This document shows positions 23,345-36,830 of a stretch of DNA of 64,000 nucleotides, piece by piece. The stretch's first letter is position 1, and each line of letters begins with the position of its first letter. The notes beneath the pieces are model-generated. The model saw only the letters and a list, made by a program, of their open reading frames with translations. It had not been told where the DNA came from and did not search any database. The position numbers and the translations under genes are program-made. Location of the stretch: NCBI GenBank assembly GCA_029204225.1, contig CM055110.1:15841306-15905305 (forward strand), written 5' to 3'. Source of the DNA: Diphasiastrum complanatum (lineage: Eukaryota; Streptophyta; Lycopodiopsida; Lycopodiales; Lycopodiaceae).

Positions 23345-23927
23345 GAGGTCCTTTTTAGGGAAGGAGGGTGTGTTCTAGTGGAGCTCATCGTTTCCGACTT
23401 TTTGAAACTCTATCGACAAATTGTCGTTGTTTCAAGAAAACGAAGCAACGTTGGACTTCCATAATAACAACATCCTTGTCAAAAACACCGTATAGAAGAA
23501 ATGCACCTTCATTCACCTCCACCTTGATTTGGCTAGCCGATCTCACTCACCCTTACTAATATACTTAGGTCCTTGTACTTTTTCCTGAGCTCACTGTAGC
23601 TTTTTTGCGTTTTGTCTCTCGACCTTTCAAGAAAACTAACACTTGTAGTTAAGCATTTCAACTACCTTCTTAGTCTCCATCTTCACCTTGCCCACTTCTT
23701 TGTGTGGTGTTTTGTCAAGTACTATGCTTGAAAACCCTAAATCGGAGAGCTGTGAACAAAGTACAAGGGCTTGAGTAAATTAGTAAGGGTGACTAAGATC
23801 ATTCATTCTAATCAAGGTGTAGGTGAATGAAGATGCATTGCTTCTAAGTTTTGTTCTTGATGAGGATGTTGTTGATATGGAAGTCCAATTTAAGTAGAAC
23901 ACACCCTCCTTCCTTGAAAAGACCTCC
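23345..23927. repeat. Large imperfect inverted repeat (hairpin)
   Basis: Left arm 23345-23583, right arm 23757-23927, spacer about 170 bp. Matching cores include GGAAGGAGGGTGTGTTCTA at 23359-23377 against its reverse complement at 23895-23913, and CACCCTTACTAAT against ATTAGTAAGGGTG. The left arm has an extra ~50 bp. The arms contain no recognised gene. Confidence 0.85.
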
Positions 23928-24885
23928 CTCTCTTGGGCCTGGAGTTCACATAGTTTTTCAAGGTTCAAGATTTAATCAGTTTTAATTTTCATCCGACCGC
24001 TGAAAACAATTACTTCGGATACAAGCTAGCTAGTTGCTTTGGCTGCAAGCGTCACTTGCTGACCTAAGAGGAGAACCTTTGGCTATTTATACATGACGTA
24101 GCGCATAGCCATCTTCACGCTCTCTCTCTCTCTCTTTTTGCTTCTTCACACTGATAGCAGTTTGGTAGCGCCCACCTACGCTCCTGGATCGCGAGCTCCT
24201 ACCTCAATCGGTGAGTCTTGTTTTTACATTCATCGTGTGCTTATCAAGTTTGCACACTATTATGTAGTGATCCATAGCTGATGAATATATGCATGAATTT
24301 TTTTTTTGCATGCTATGCACTTCATAGCAACGCATGATTAAAACAGCCACCAACTACACATTTTTTCAGTGCTATTGGAATGCGCGCTTATACAGCACTC
24401 GTAGTACGCTTCTATCAGCGCTGACTGATAGCACTAAGGTAGAGCACATTCACAGCTTCTGTCAGCGTTGATACCACTATTGATGCCAAGATTTTCTACA
24501 CAGAACTTCGTTGTTGGATCAGCGATTGTTGTCAACAGCAGCATCGCACGTTGCTGCATACATAAAGCATAATTTTTTATGCATTGTTCAAATGATTTAT
24601 TACGTAGCTCATACATGCACATACGTAGCAGCACTTCATGATGCTTGCTGTCCTTTCTTATCAGGAGACTCATTGTTCGTGTTGGACCTTCATTTACCTC
24701 ATAAATCGTGTGATCGCTGATTGCACGATTGAGACTACAACTCTTATTCCAATCTAATATCAGGTATGACGCATCCGACACTTTCATTATAAATTTGCAT
24801 TCGACACTATCCTTACGATTTTCCATCTGACACAGTCCTAGAATTGCATCCAACGAGCTCTTAGGTCCACGAGTTTGCATCTTTT

Positions 24886-25480
24886 TTGCATCCGCCACCC
24901 ATTTTTGCATCCGCTGCCCTGATTCCCCATTGCATCCGATGTTTTTTTGTCACGAATTTTGTGTCAAATTTTTCTCAAATTTTTTGTCACGAATTTTGTG
25001 TCAAATTTTTCTCAAATTTTTTGTCGCAAATTTTTTGTCTTTTGTTAGCACTTTTTGTCCCATTTCCTCGTAGAAGTTCTGTCGCATTTTTCGCAAAAAA
25101 ATGTTGTACTTTTTGCAAAAGATTGTCGCCTTTTTTGCAAAAAAATGTCGCAAAAAGATTTTATCGCAAAAAAAAAATTGTCGCATGTTTCGCAAAAAAA
25201 TTGTCATATTTTTGCATAGAACAATTTCACAAAAAAATTCTGTCGCATTTTTTGCAAAAAATTATTTGCCACAAAAAACATTTTTTGAAACATTTTTACC
25301 TTCGGGATTTTTTGTAAGAAACTCGTTTTTTGTAGCATTGTTTGTCGTATTTTTGCCTTTGGGATTTTCGGGTTTTAGAATTTCCGAGTTTTGGGATTTT
25401 CGGGTCTTTCGAGTTTTTTCGATATTTCCTAAATTTTGAGTTTTTCAATTTTTGAGTTGTTTAGATTTTTCGAAACTTCA
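24886..25480. repeat. T-rich degenerate repeat region (TTTTTTGTCGCAAA / GGGATTTTCGGG)
   Basis: On plus, variants of TTTTTTGTCGCAAAAA recur from about 24940 to 25310, then variants of TTTTCGGGTTTT to 25470. A clean 37-bp tandem copy (GTCACGAATTTTGTGTCAAA start) sits at 24949 and 24986. Open frames across it (24886-25439 plus, 25001-25207 minus) are Phe/Lys-rich artefacts of composition. Confidence 0.7.
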
Positions 25481-25729
25481 TAACTTTTGCATTTTTCTAG
25501 ATCTTAGCATTTTTCACTTTGTAGGTTCATTGATTCTAGTTTAAAGGGTGTTGTGTTGATTCTGTGATTTCAGTAGGAGTAGGTTTAGTTTAATTCCCTG
25601 TTTCTTAAGTAGAATAGTTAGCAATAATCTGCAGTCTGTAGGAACAATGAAAGAACTGAAACAATCTGTAGGAAGTAGGAAATCGAGTTCCTGACAGACC
25701 CTATATCCAAGATGAGCTACCATTGCTAA

Positions 25730-25800
25730 TCAAGGATTCGAATCATGTCGTAGGTGTGCCACTGACAGGCGGGACACACTACCATTGTACTACAACTAGA
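25730..25800 (-). mobile_element. Possible tRNA-derived SINE head
   Basis: On minus, TAGTACAATGGTAG (A-box-like) and GATTCGAATCC (B-box-like) occur about 40 nt apart, as in a tRNA gene. The cloverleaf stems do not pair, so a SINE or tRNA relic is likelier than a gene. No target duplication was found. Confidence 0.4.
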
Positions 25801-27484
<1,684 letters not shown>

Positions 27485-27671
27485 CTTGGGGTGTAGTTCC
27501 GACTATCCTTTGGTAGGGATAGTATCAAAATTTTACCTTTTATTATGGTTCAGTGATGAACATAAGGTCTTTTTTTATTGTTCAATCCTCATGATGGTTT
27601 CAGAATGTTGTCACTTTAGGTTATGGGGAGCCCCTTCCTCCACGTAACCGTTTTATTCAAATCTTGATTTT

Positions 27672-28132
27672 TTGCATGAAAAAGGCGTCATTATGCATGA
27701 TTTTATTATTGAAACTAATCGGGCTACTTGTCTTGCTGCGGGATCTGAAGATAAAGTCCTTTGTCTAATTGACCTCCTTGGTACTTTGAATTGGGTTAAT
27801 ATCTATATTGACTTTATTATGAAAAAGACACTTTGTTTATTGTGGAAACCCTTTTTGGTGAACTTGCTATTTCTGTTGCAAGATTTGAGGAGGAAGAGAT
27901 AATTTTCAATTCACATATTAGAAAGGTCTTCTCTTGCCTAGAGAAAGAAAATGGTGCCATTACCACCGAACCTTCTACTTCTCCTACCCTTGATGCACCT
28001 TCAACTCCTCATCCTCTCATCTTCATAGATGATCTAGATGACGATAGCACCACTGTTGAGGGTATTTCTTGTAAATGCACATGTAAAATATTGTTTTATG
28101 AAATAAAAATAGACTTGGGCCATGTCAATTAA
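27672..28132 (+). other. Unassigned open frames with acidic/Pro-Ser tail
   Basis: Overlapping plus frames run into TTEPSTSPTLDAPSTPHP and FIDDLDDDSTTVEG, less random-looking than their surroundings, and sit just upstream of a gypsy LTR end. They may be a retroelement or host-gene remnant. I do not recognise a family. Confidence 0.25.
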
Positions 28133-28742
28133 ATAATGTTAAAGGCCCAAAGTCTAAGTTAATTAAATTTTGTTTTTAAGTTCTAAGTAATAGTCTAAGT
28201 CAAAGTGGAGGTACTATGGAGTGTGCTTCTTTGTGCACCAAAGATCTAGTTGTGTTTCTTTTGAAGGGCTAGGATCTCAATCATTCTCTCAATGAAGTAG
28301 CCAATAGAAGCAAAAGGGAAAGGGCCTTCCCAAGAATAAAAAGACACCTATTGAACTCCATTTGACATGCTAATTGAGAGGAGAAATCTCTACCACTTTG
28401 TGTATTCAAGCATCCTCATGTGCTATTGGTCTCTAGTTTCATGCTTTGTTATTTCCATGGCTTGTGTTTCTTAATGTTTTGCCAATAGATTAAAGCATTA
28501 ACAAACGAGCTACCTCCTTCTAACTCTTCTCTCTTTCCTCTATTTCACCTCTATCGTTGATGGCATGTGTGGTTAGTGTTAGGATTGGAGGTTAGTGTTT
28601 AGTTTTGTTAAAAAAAGCAACTAAAGTAGTCAACTAACTATAGTTAGAGACCTATCCTAGTGGATCTAAAAAAATCCTTGTTGACAGGCGGAGGGTTGCT
28701 TACGCTATATCTACGACCCTACAAGTGGCACCGTTGCCGGGG
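28060..28742 (+). repeat. Gypsy (Athila/Tat-type) LTR end with Asp-tRNA primer-binding site
   Basis: TGGCACCGTTGCCGGGG at 28726-28742 differs by one base from TGGCGCCGTTGCCGGGG, the tRNA-Asp primer-binding site used by Athila/Tat gypsy elements. The upstream GACAGGCGGAGGGTTGC and CTACGACCCTACAAG are typical of the LTR end of that group. The LTR start is not defined. Downstream there is no gag frame. Confidence 0.6.
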
Positions 28743-29084
28743 TTAGCTACTACTAACTAGTTTAATTGTTGTTTTAGCCTACTTTTGTGTGTTAGAACGG
28801 GTTTTGGGGTAGTTTAGAGTTGATTTTGCTTGTTTTTTAATGTTGCTGTTTGAAGCTAGTGGAGGAGGTGTTTGCAGAGGAGACCTAAGACAGCCTCTAA
28901 GGGCTTGACACATTATCACCTACACCAAAAAACCATTAAAAAAAATCACAAAATTGGCATTTCTGGAGGGAAAAATGAGGAAAAACACCATCATATTTTG
29001 ATTTCTCACAAACCACTAGAAACCAACTCTTGCACGATTGGCAACAACCTGAGGACACTGTCCTAGCCCTGCATAGAAGTTTGC

Positions 29085-32000
29085 GAGAGTTGCTTCTCAG
29101 CAGATTTTCAAAAAAGTGGAAAAAAACCATAAAATTAAAAAAAACAATTGTAAAAACTAAAAAAATCACAAAACTACTCAATAACCTTCACCACTCCTGC
29201 TGAAGCTAGATCTCTCTGAGACAAGCTTACACTGAGTCTGTAAGAGTTCCTTTGAAGTATAAGAGGCCCTGCGAGAGTTCCTAAAGTCCAAAAAGAACCA
29301 CTTTCTAGTCGAAACCCTCACAGATCCCAAAATCTTGAGTTTAGTTGCAGCTAATCCTCGCCACTTCATAAGCTTCTTTGAGATCAGACATGGTCCATTG
29401 AGTTCAAAAGGTCATTTTCCATCAAGGATCAGGTCTGCGAGAGCTAATATAAAGGATTGATGAATCTATGAGTCAAAAAGTAATCGAAAACCTCCTTAGA
29501 CATCAATAACTTCAGATCTACAAGAGTTAACCTTCGCCACTTCATAGCAAGCCAAATTCAGCTTCAGTTAAGAGGGTTACTTTTTAACAGATCTCAAGAT
29601 ATCAGAATTTTTTTTTTCTTGCAAAACAATACAAAGAACTCTTGCAAAGTAATACCCGATATCACTCGGTTGGACATCCATAAACCCCTTCTTTGCCCTC
29701 TAAATCCACACGAGTAGGGAGGTACATAAAAGGTCCAACACAAAGTAAAAAGAAAAACATCATGTATTTGAAATGATGTGTCTAGTGATAGACCAAAGAG
29801 AATACTTAGGAATCAAGTAACAATAGCATGAGGGACGGACAAGCCAATATTTTATAGCTATAACAGAGGAGAAGAATGACAAAAATACTATATTTCTAAA
29901 TTATGTTTTCCAATAAATTAAAAGAACATACAAAAAGCTCTTCAGGAAATTTCATAAGACATTCGACTAATCTTTCATGTAAGCATGAGAGAAATGTGAC
30001 GTCATTGGAAAGAAAGAGCTCAGAGAGGGTCTCTAAGGGGGTATAAATTGGGATGAGGTTGCCTACCTAGAGCAAAGGACAAAGCTTAAAGATTCAAGGG
30101 CTATCACAAAGAGGTGGGGAAAAAATGGGCACCCCTATTTAAACTTTAACAAACTTGAAAGGTTAAAAGCGTTAAGATTGATAGTGGTCAAAGAGTTGGA
30201 ACTGAAAAGTTTAATGAGCTTGAGAAAGCAATAAGTAAAGTTAATACTCTCACAAATATAAGTAAGATAGTTCCACTTGATATGTTCAAACACTTAAACA
30301 AGTTTGACTTGAGATAAAAGTGAAATTAGACATCATAAGATGTGCTCAAAGACAATATCTACATTGAGGATCTCATCAACTTATTCTCTTAACAAAGCCA
30401 AAAATATTTGGAGAAAAATAGTGTCCAAGCTTGAGGGGACCAATATGCTGGATGAGTAGGTTGTGTGTTCAAAGTGTATTGCTACCTCGGAGGGTATCTT
30501 TTTTGAAACTCCAAAGACTCTTCTTTACTAAACAACGTCTTAGCATGGTTTTTTGATTTCTGGGATCAATTATAAGCATACTTTCCTAGATTTCGATTTT
30601 ACATAGCCTTTTTCACTTTCCAAATCATCACTCAAAATCCATAATGTCAAAAAATTCTACAAGTTCTTTTGAAAGAGCAAAAAATAATTCATTCTTCTAC
30701 ATATCAAAAACTCTTGTAAATAAAAAATCACTAGTAGTAAATCTAGTTCATCAACAATGTAGAAAATCATGCATCTAACATGCTAGAACATGGAAATACA
30801 TTAATATCTCATCAAAATCACTAAGATACAATATAGTACTGTCCTTGTCTGTACAATAGCATTAGTACATCAGCCTTCATGTGAACTCAAGAACAACAAG
30901 TAAATGAGCATTCTATGCATTAGAAATCAAGATATCAAGAGGAGAAGAGCTAGAAGAAGACAATAGCATGGAAGATGAATGTCCTCCAAATGAAGAGAGA
31001 ACTCTCGAATGCATCTTGAATGCATTCTCCATGCTGGTACAACTATTTATAGAGCAAATGTGTCATTTGGCCACTTGCCAAAAATTTCTCTAAAATAGTA
31101 GTTTCTAGGTAGTTCACCAAAAACCTATATTTTCATGACTCGATGCAATGTATCTCAACTAGCCACTAGAAATGGGTTCAAATACCACCTTATTGGTTTG
31201 TCTACTTGCTAAGAATAGTGAGGACACTATTCTTAGTCCTTATTGACATAAAGAAATCTATCTCTAAGTTGAAAATTCACTTTGGCCTCAAAATTGCCAA
31301 ATTAGATCAACTTAACTGGTTGATATTTTTCACGTAGGAATGTCCAATAAAGTGTGTTTTATTTTATGATCATCACCAGAAGGTGAGGAGGCCATAATTA
31401 GGGCATATTCATGGTAGGTTCGTATACCGATGCAAGGTGTGCCTCTTTTGATGGATCTATTTTAATATCATCAAATTTTGTTTTTCATCAACATGAGACA
31501 AATTTAAAAAGGAAGAAGATGTGAGCTTAATGAGGGCGAAGTAGATGGAAATGTTTGATCTTCGTCTATTAAAGCATCAACATAAAAAACAAACACCATA
31601 CTCCTATGTACAAGACGATATTTTCTCTACTTAACAATTTTTTTTAATCATCATGCACTTTGAGAGATTTTCTATTGTCATGAACTAGATATGAAAAATA
31701 AACAAAATTTGACTTATCCAAACAAAATTTTGGAATAACAAGGATTTGACCAAAATTGTCTAAAGGTACTAATTAACAAAAGTAGTTTTCATATACTAGT
31801 TTATCGATATCAAGAAGACAATAGAGAAAAAAATAGTCCATCTTACAAGAGGAAATCCTAGCAAATTCTAGAAATTCCCTCAAATTTTATTTCTAAAAAC
31901 AATGCCATTTGAGATATCTAATCAGCCTGCAAAAGGGCGATCCAAGAAGTTCACAATATCGTTTTTCGTGTGGAGGGGATATAGTAGTGGAAATGAATAG

Positions 32001-33193
32001 CAAGAACAAATATCCATTGAGCATGTGTTTACTAATTCAGAAGGTACTAAAAGCAAGCCATATGCATGCCATAGATCTTGGAATCGACAGTAGTCAAATC
32101 AATCGTCTCAAAAATCTATTTGTGCATGTGTTCTACAAACTACATGTATTTCATAATGTTGGACATTGTGGTATTTTTAAAATATATGATAAAGAAAAAC
32201 AATTTTTTCATTTGACGAAATTGAAGAGAGTTTTGTACATGTAGGTCAAATAATGTACTTGTTTCTATGTACACAAGATAGAGTATATGAAGTAGCCAGG
32301 CATATTACATCCAATTTCATTTTCTGTACAACAATGTTTTACCACAAGCATAAAGTAAACACCCTCATTACCAACAAAGGAAGATTATGATGTCATATAT
32401 GTGCTTGTGGATCAACTTGACAAATATGCAAAACTACTAGTAGTACAGTCCAAATAGCCCAAATATTTGTGAAGAATGTACTTAATCTACATGGAATCCT
32501 AAAGGATATTATATGCCACTTAGGCATTAGATTGCTTTCACATTTCAAAAAAGGATAAATAAAATAAATTTGGCACTGCATCATTCTTAATAGCAATTTT
32601 GTGAGTGATATGTATTTTCATACTTTTATCTGAATCGATCATCGTCCATTTTATTGCGTTCAGATTAATGTCAGTGTGCATGCTTAGCTCTCTTCATTCT
32701 ATCTGACTCTCTTATTGCTTTGTGTGATTTTTTGCTCTTCGCTTTCACAACTCAAACAGGTTTCTTTGTGTATGCCTGTGTGATCATGTGCAGTGGATGG
32801 CATTGAGAAAATCGTACTCTGTCCAATCCTCCTAGACTTTCCACACCATAGTGTCTGCCACCACACTATTGTGCTCACTCCACGATTTTTACAATTCTTC
32901 ACACTTCTCCTCAAGAGGTTGATCTTCTCAAGGGAGGTGAACAATGTATTCAAATCTACCTATGGGTCTTAATCGTCACTCCATATTGCGGATCTAGCAC
33001 CTATTTTGGTTGTATGTTGTCTTTGTAGATTAGTTTTAGAAACTAAATGAGATGTGTGCTTGTGCCAATGATGGTTCTTGATTGTGATAGCATGACTAAA
33101 CAAGAACAAGGTCAGCATTCATCATCCACAATGAGAAATCACATACACATGAAAAAGGAGGTCCTTAGACAATGAAAGTAGGAAGAGGAGGAG

Positions 33194-33194
<1 letters not shown>
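29085..33194. other. Non-coding sequence, with a weak ~170-bp diverged repeat at 29190-29560
   Basis: Motifs CCTTCACCACTCCT, CCTCGCCACTTCAT and CCTTCGCCACTTCAT at roughly 29187, 29357 and 29529 recur with GCGAGAGTT-like words between them. This suggests an old tandem repeat in an LTR element leader. The rest, including frames at 31909-32244 and 32699-32953, has no recognised domain. Confidence 0.35.

Positions 33195-33195
<1 letters not shown>

Positions 33196-33273
<78 letters not shown>
33196..33273. repeat. (CT)n microsatellite, about 78 bp
   Basis: Pure CT tract on plus. Confidence 0.97.
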
Positions 33274-33276
<3 letters not shown>

Positions 33277-33749
33277 AACAAAGTAAAATCAAAGTAAACT
33301 AAAACACCATGGCATGTGTATTGTAAGTCCACTGTGAGTACTTGTTAATAAGCTCCTACCATGGCATGTGTGTTATAAGTCCATGGGTAGAAACTTAATT
33401 AGATTCTAAACTTTTAAGTTAGAAAACTTAACTTAGAGAACTTAAACTTAGAAACGTAAGCTTAGAAAATAAAAGATTCTAAGTTATCTTGAGTTCTAAG
33501 TCTTAGGCTTTCTAAGTTAGAAGTGGAGAAATTTAGAAGTCTTAGAATTGCAAGTTTTAGAAATTAATCCCATAAGTTAGTAGAAGCATATGAAAGGCCC
33601 TTCTTGCTATAAGAAGAGAGGCATTTCCCTTGTAAAATAACACTCTAAGATTATGCTGAATTGCTCTCTCTTTGAGATTATCATTCTATTTCTTTGTGTT
33701 CCCATTGGAAGGTGCATAGCTTGAGGGAAGGTCACAACTAGAAAACTCT

Positions 33750-34101
33750 GTGTTTATCCATGTAGAGTATCCACGCGAGACCCGACACTTAATCAATTTT
33801 CCAAAATTTTGTTTGCGTGGAACATCCATGCCAAAAAATTTTGAACACGGCTTCGGCCAGTCTACCAGTGTTTTTTTGACACGGCGCCGAAAAATTTATG
33901 CGCGTGGATAATCTACGCAAAATTGAATTTTGAAAATTCCGGCAATTGTTTGGGAGGGAAGGTTGGCGGCGCCGAAAAGCAGTTTTGGCGTGGATAATCC
34001 ACGCGTGGATTATTCACGCAAATTTCAGTTTGTTCATCGGACTAGACCAAAAGTTAAAGATATCCACGTGTGGATATCCTCTGCATGGATTATCCACGCA
34101 T
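33750..34101. repeat. Cluster of GCGTGGATAATCCACGC palindromes
   Basis: Perfect or near-perfect 17-20 nt palindromes occur at 33902-33918, 33988-34004, 34003-34019 (overlapping the previous by two bases), 34060-34078 (GATATCCAC-GTGTGGATATC) and 34082-34100. Related half-sites ATCCACGC and GCGTGGAACATCCATGC lie at about 33768 and 33814. The core shared by all is GTGGATWATCCAC. Confidence 0.85.
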
Positions 34102-34803
34102 TTTTTGTTTTTTGCATGTTGATAATGACATGAAAGTAGTTAAATAAATATATTTCTAAAGTGAATTATACTATGATTAGGCTATATTTTTTTTTTTCTA
34201 AAGTGAATTATATTATGATGAGTTTTTTTTTTTTTGCATGTTCATAATAAAATGGAATTAGTTAAATTAATATTTTTCTAAAGTGAATTATATCATGGAT
34301 GATTGGGATTTTTGATGAGGGCGGCCACCTACTTTTATAAGTCAGTTGACTCGAGCTACCAAGAGGGTCATTATGCATGATCTAAGGCTTTGAGAGCCAG
34401 GGGTTTAGGGTCTACCCTAATGGCACTCTACCTAATCTCATATCTGAGATAATTTGATATGGATTGAGAGCTCATTTTGTACATACTTCGAGAGATTATC
34501 AAGAGATGGTGATTTTGGCAAGTTTGCTCTTTAATGAGGAATTGATGAATGATGAATGTGATATTTTTTGTGTCTAATGACTATATCTGAATCTAAACAA
34601 AGTATCATACTTTCCACGTGTGTGACAGGATATGGAGATCAATTATTTCTAGTTTTATTGTGGTGTTCAAAAGCTCTTGCCAATTAGATGCAAAATACGT
34701 TGAATTGTGTGCTAGTTTTCTATCTATTAGATATAAGTGAAACCTTTGATGCTTTTTCAAGGTTTTAGTATCCAAATGAGATTCATAACCTTTGATTTTA
34801 ACA

Positions 34804-35200
34804 TGGTATCAGAGCCCAAATGCAACCATCAAGGCTCAAATACAAGGAAGAGAGAAGCAATTACAAGTTGATGATTGTTTAATTTTTATTGCCCTTATTA
34901 CTACCTTAAGTTTGATGATGTTCCTTCAAGTGTGAATGAAATTGTAGCAACAAAAGAGTGATTTGATGTAATGAAAAGTGAGGTGAGTACATGATGCATT
35001 GTTGAGATACTTGTAAAATTATTGATCCTCCATCAAAGATACAAAATGTTATTGTTTGCAAATGGGTCTTTAAGATCAAGCTTAATCAAGATGGTCAGTG
35101 TGAACCATTATAAAACAAGACTAGTTGCCAAGGAATATGCTCAATTCAAGGGAATTGACTATGATGAAACACTTGATTTTGTCGTAGTTTGTGGTGGTGA
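34804..35200 (+). pseudogene. Ty1/copia remnant: primer-binding site and reverse transcriptase N-terminus
   Basis: TGGTATCAGAGC at 34804-34815 is a Met-tRNA primer-binding site following an LTR-like end (TTTTAACA). Only about 200 bp downstream, two frames give VIVCKWVFKIKLNQDGQ and KTRLVAKEYAQFKGIDYDET, the opening of copia reverse transcriptase (W-V-F-K-x-K ... R-L-V-A-K-G). Gag, protease and integrase are deleted between them, and the frame is shifted by one base. No catalytic YVDD part is present. Confidence 0.75.
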
Positions 35201-35526
35201 TTTCATTAATTCACATGCTTTTAGTGATTTACTGCCTTTGCAGCATTTGTTAAAAAATGAGAATTTTCTTGGAACATGAAGTCGTACATCTATCTTCACC
35301 GACATTATCTCCAAAAAAATGGGATTGAAGTCAAACTATGTCTATTCTTTTCACTTACTTGACCATAAATGAGACTCTATTTTGGCTAAATAACAATCAT
35401 TTTAAAGCATTGCAAGAATTAATTTCATTCAGAATTGCAATAATCAGTTTTTATTCAAAATTACAAGAATCAATTTCATCAGCGACAATGTCTTGCAATT
35501 TATCTCCTCTTAGATGATTTTCATCA

Positions 35527-35800
35527 TCACTCAGGCTCACTTTCATAAATTATTTTATCATCCTGACTATTAGAATTTCTATTCTCAACATCTATGGAAG
35601 TGGGTGCTTCAAGTATGGTTTGACGATTTATTACATCTCTAGGTAGCTCAATCTCATAATTAAAATGAAGGTTTTCCATTTCATTCTCAACATTTGCACC
35701 CTCAAATACTCGTCGTGAACGTGGTTCAACTTGAGCTACAAACCACCATATCTTGTTTAGTTGACCTGGTTGAAAAAACACCTGCAAAAATCACTATTTT
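35527..35800 (-). pseudogene. Possible CACTA (En/Spm) DUF4216-like fragment
   Basis: The frame VFFQPGQLNKIWWFVAQVEP followed by RSRRVFEG resembles the end of the DUF4216 domain of CACTA transposons (QVFYxxDPxNxxWxVVxxxxPR). It follows a TTTTTGCAG splice-acceptor-like site. A long acidic tail (NRNSNSQDDKIIYESEPE) ends the frame. The match is from memory of the family and is tentative. Confidence 0.35.
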
Positions 35801-35874
35801 AGAACATATCGAAAAAACTTGTGCTCGGGCCTCCTCTTGCCTCCTTTTATTGGATTATTGTGGCATGCTTTATT

Positions 35875-36251
35875 TGTTAATTATTTAGTTAGCCGCAATT
35901 TATTATTTCCTTTGGAGTTAGTATTAGCTTTACGGTTTGCTAGTTGGGAAGCCTTAGCAAGCATAGTTTATTGTTGATCCTTGGTAGTTGGGTACCGCCT
36001 TAGCAAGTTTATTTAATTTCCAAGTAGCGGCTAGTTGGGTACCGCCTTAGCCACACCTTAATTAGTTTCTATTCCGAGCACCAGTTGGGAAGCCTGGGTG
36101 CTCCATTTTTGTTTATGTTTTTATTTCACAATTGTTAAGCTTTGTAGAACTTAGAAGGTGGACAACCGGTCTACCACTATACTACGCACGAACCCCTCAT
36201 TAGACCTAGCCACCGTAGAAAATAGAAATACTTCCAACATGGTATCAGAGA
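35875..36251 (+). repeat. Copia-type LTR with primer-binding site
   Basis: TGGTATCAGAG at 36240-36250 follows an LTR end CTTCCAACA (36231-36239). A candidate start is TGTTAATTATTTAG near 35875. Inside, AGTTGGGWA-CC...CTTAGC recurs four times (about 35943, 35987, 36031 and 36082). The copia Gag relic to the right is on the opposite strand, so it is a different insertion. Confidence 0.5.
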
Positions 36252-36485
36252 TACGATAGTCCTGCATGCCTGCTCAGTGGATACAGCTTGTCACAGGCTC
36301 CGCAACGAAGCGTCGTTGCCGTTTTCTAAGTTTTTTTCTACATAGCTTACTTATTTTCTTTTTTACTAACGGGCTTGTGTGTATGCTTACCTGCTATTTT
36401 CCTTCACACTATAGCACAAGACTTCTCTCCAGGTCCTACACGAGCTGCTGAGCAACTATCAAGCCGTGGGGAAGCAACAAACGTG

Positions 36486-36830
36486 TCAGCTCGGGTATTT
36501 TCTTAGAAAGACGTGACCCAAGTGACATTTTTTTTTTCGACCAAACGTCCACAACAAGAAGCTACATACATCATTAAATTCTAGAGAGCTACTACTACAA
36601 TCTTGTTTTTCAGCTAACATACCAGTTTCTTGGTTTGTTTTCTCATCATAGGCCTTCTTCCAATACTTCCTTACAACATGACAGGTTTTTTCACAGTAAT
36701 TGCACTTGGCTCCTTCCTCCTTGTTGAGCTCTCCATTGCTCTTGAATGGAATCCTTCTGCTTGCTACATATAAGGCCTGAAATCTCATTGGCAAGGCTAC
36801 AATGCCTCGGGTATCCAAAAAGAGATACAT
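36486..36830 (-). pseudogene. Copia Gag zinc-knuckle remnant
   Basis: The minus frame contains KCNYCEKTCHVVRKYWKK, matching the copia Gag knuckle CX2CX4HX4C, with the Gly before His changed to Cys and the last Cys to Tyr. An ALYVASRR...KSNGELN segment lies upstream. The region to the right (36840-37310, minus, Gly/Ala-rich) may be the upstream part, but I cannot confirm this. Confidence 0.5.

Noticed and set aside
24434-24910. 158-codon minus frame as a gene
   Set aside because: No domain, and its N-terminal part lies in the degenerate GCATCCG-word region, so it is probably open by chance.
25730-25800. tRNA gene on minus
   Set aside because: A- and B-box-like words only; the cloverleaf cannot be formed, so it is listed as a possible SINE head.
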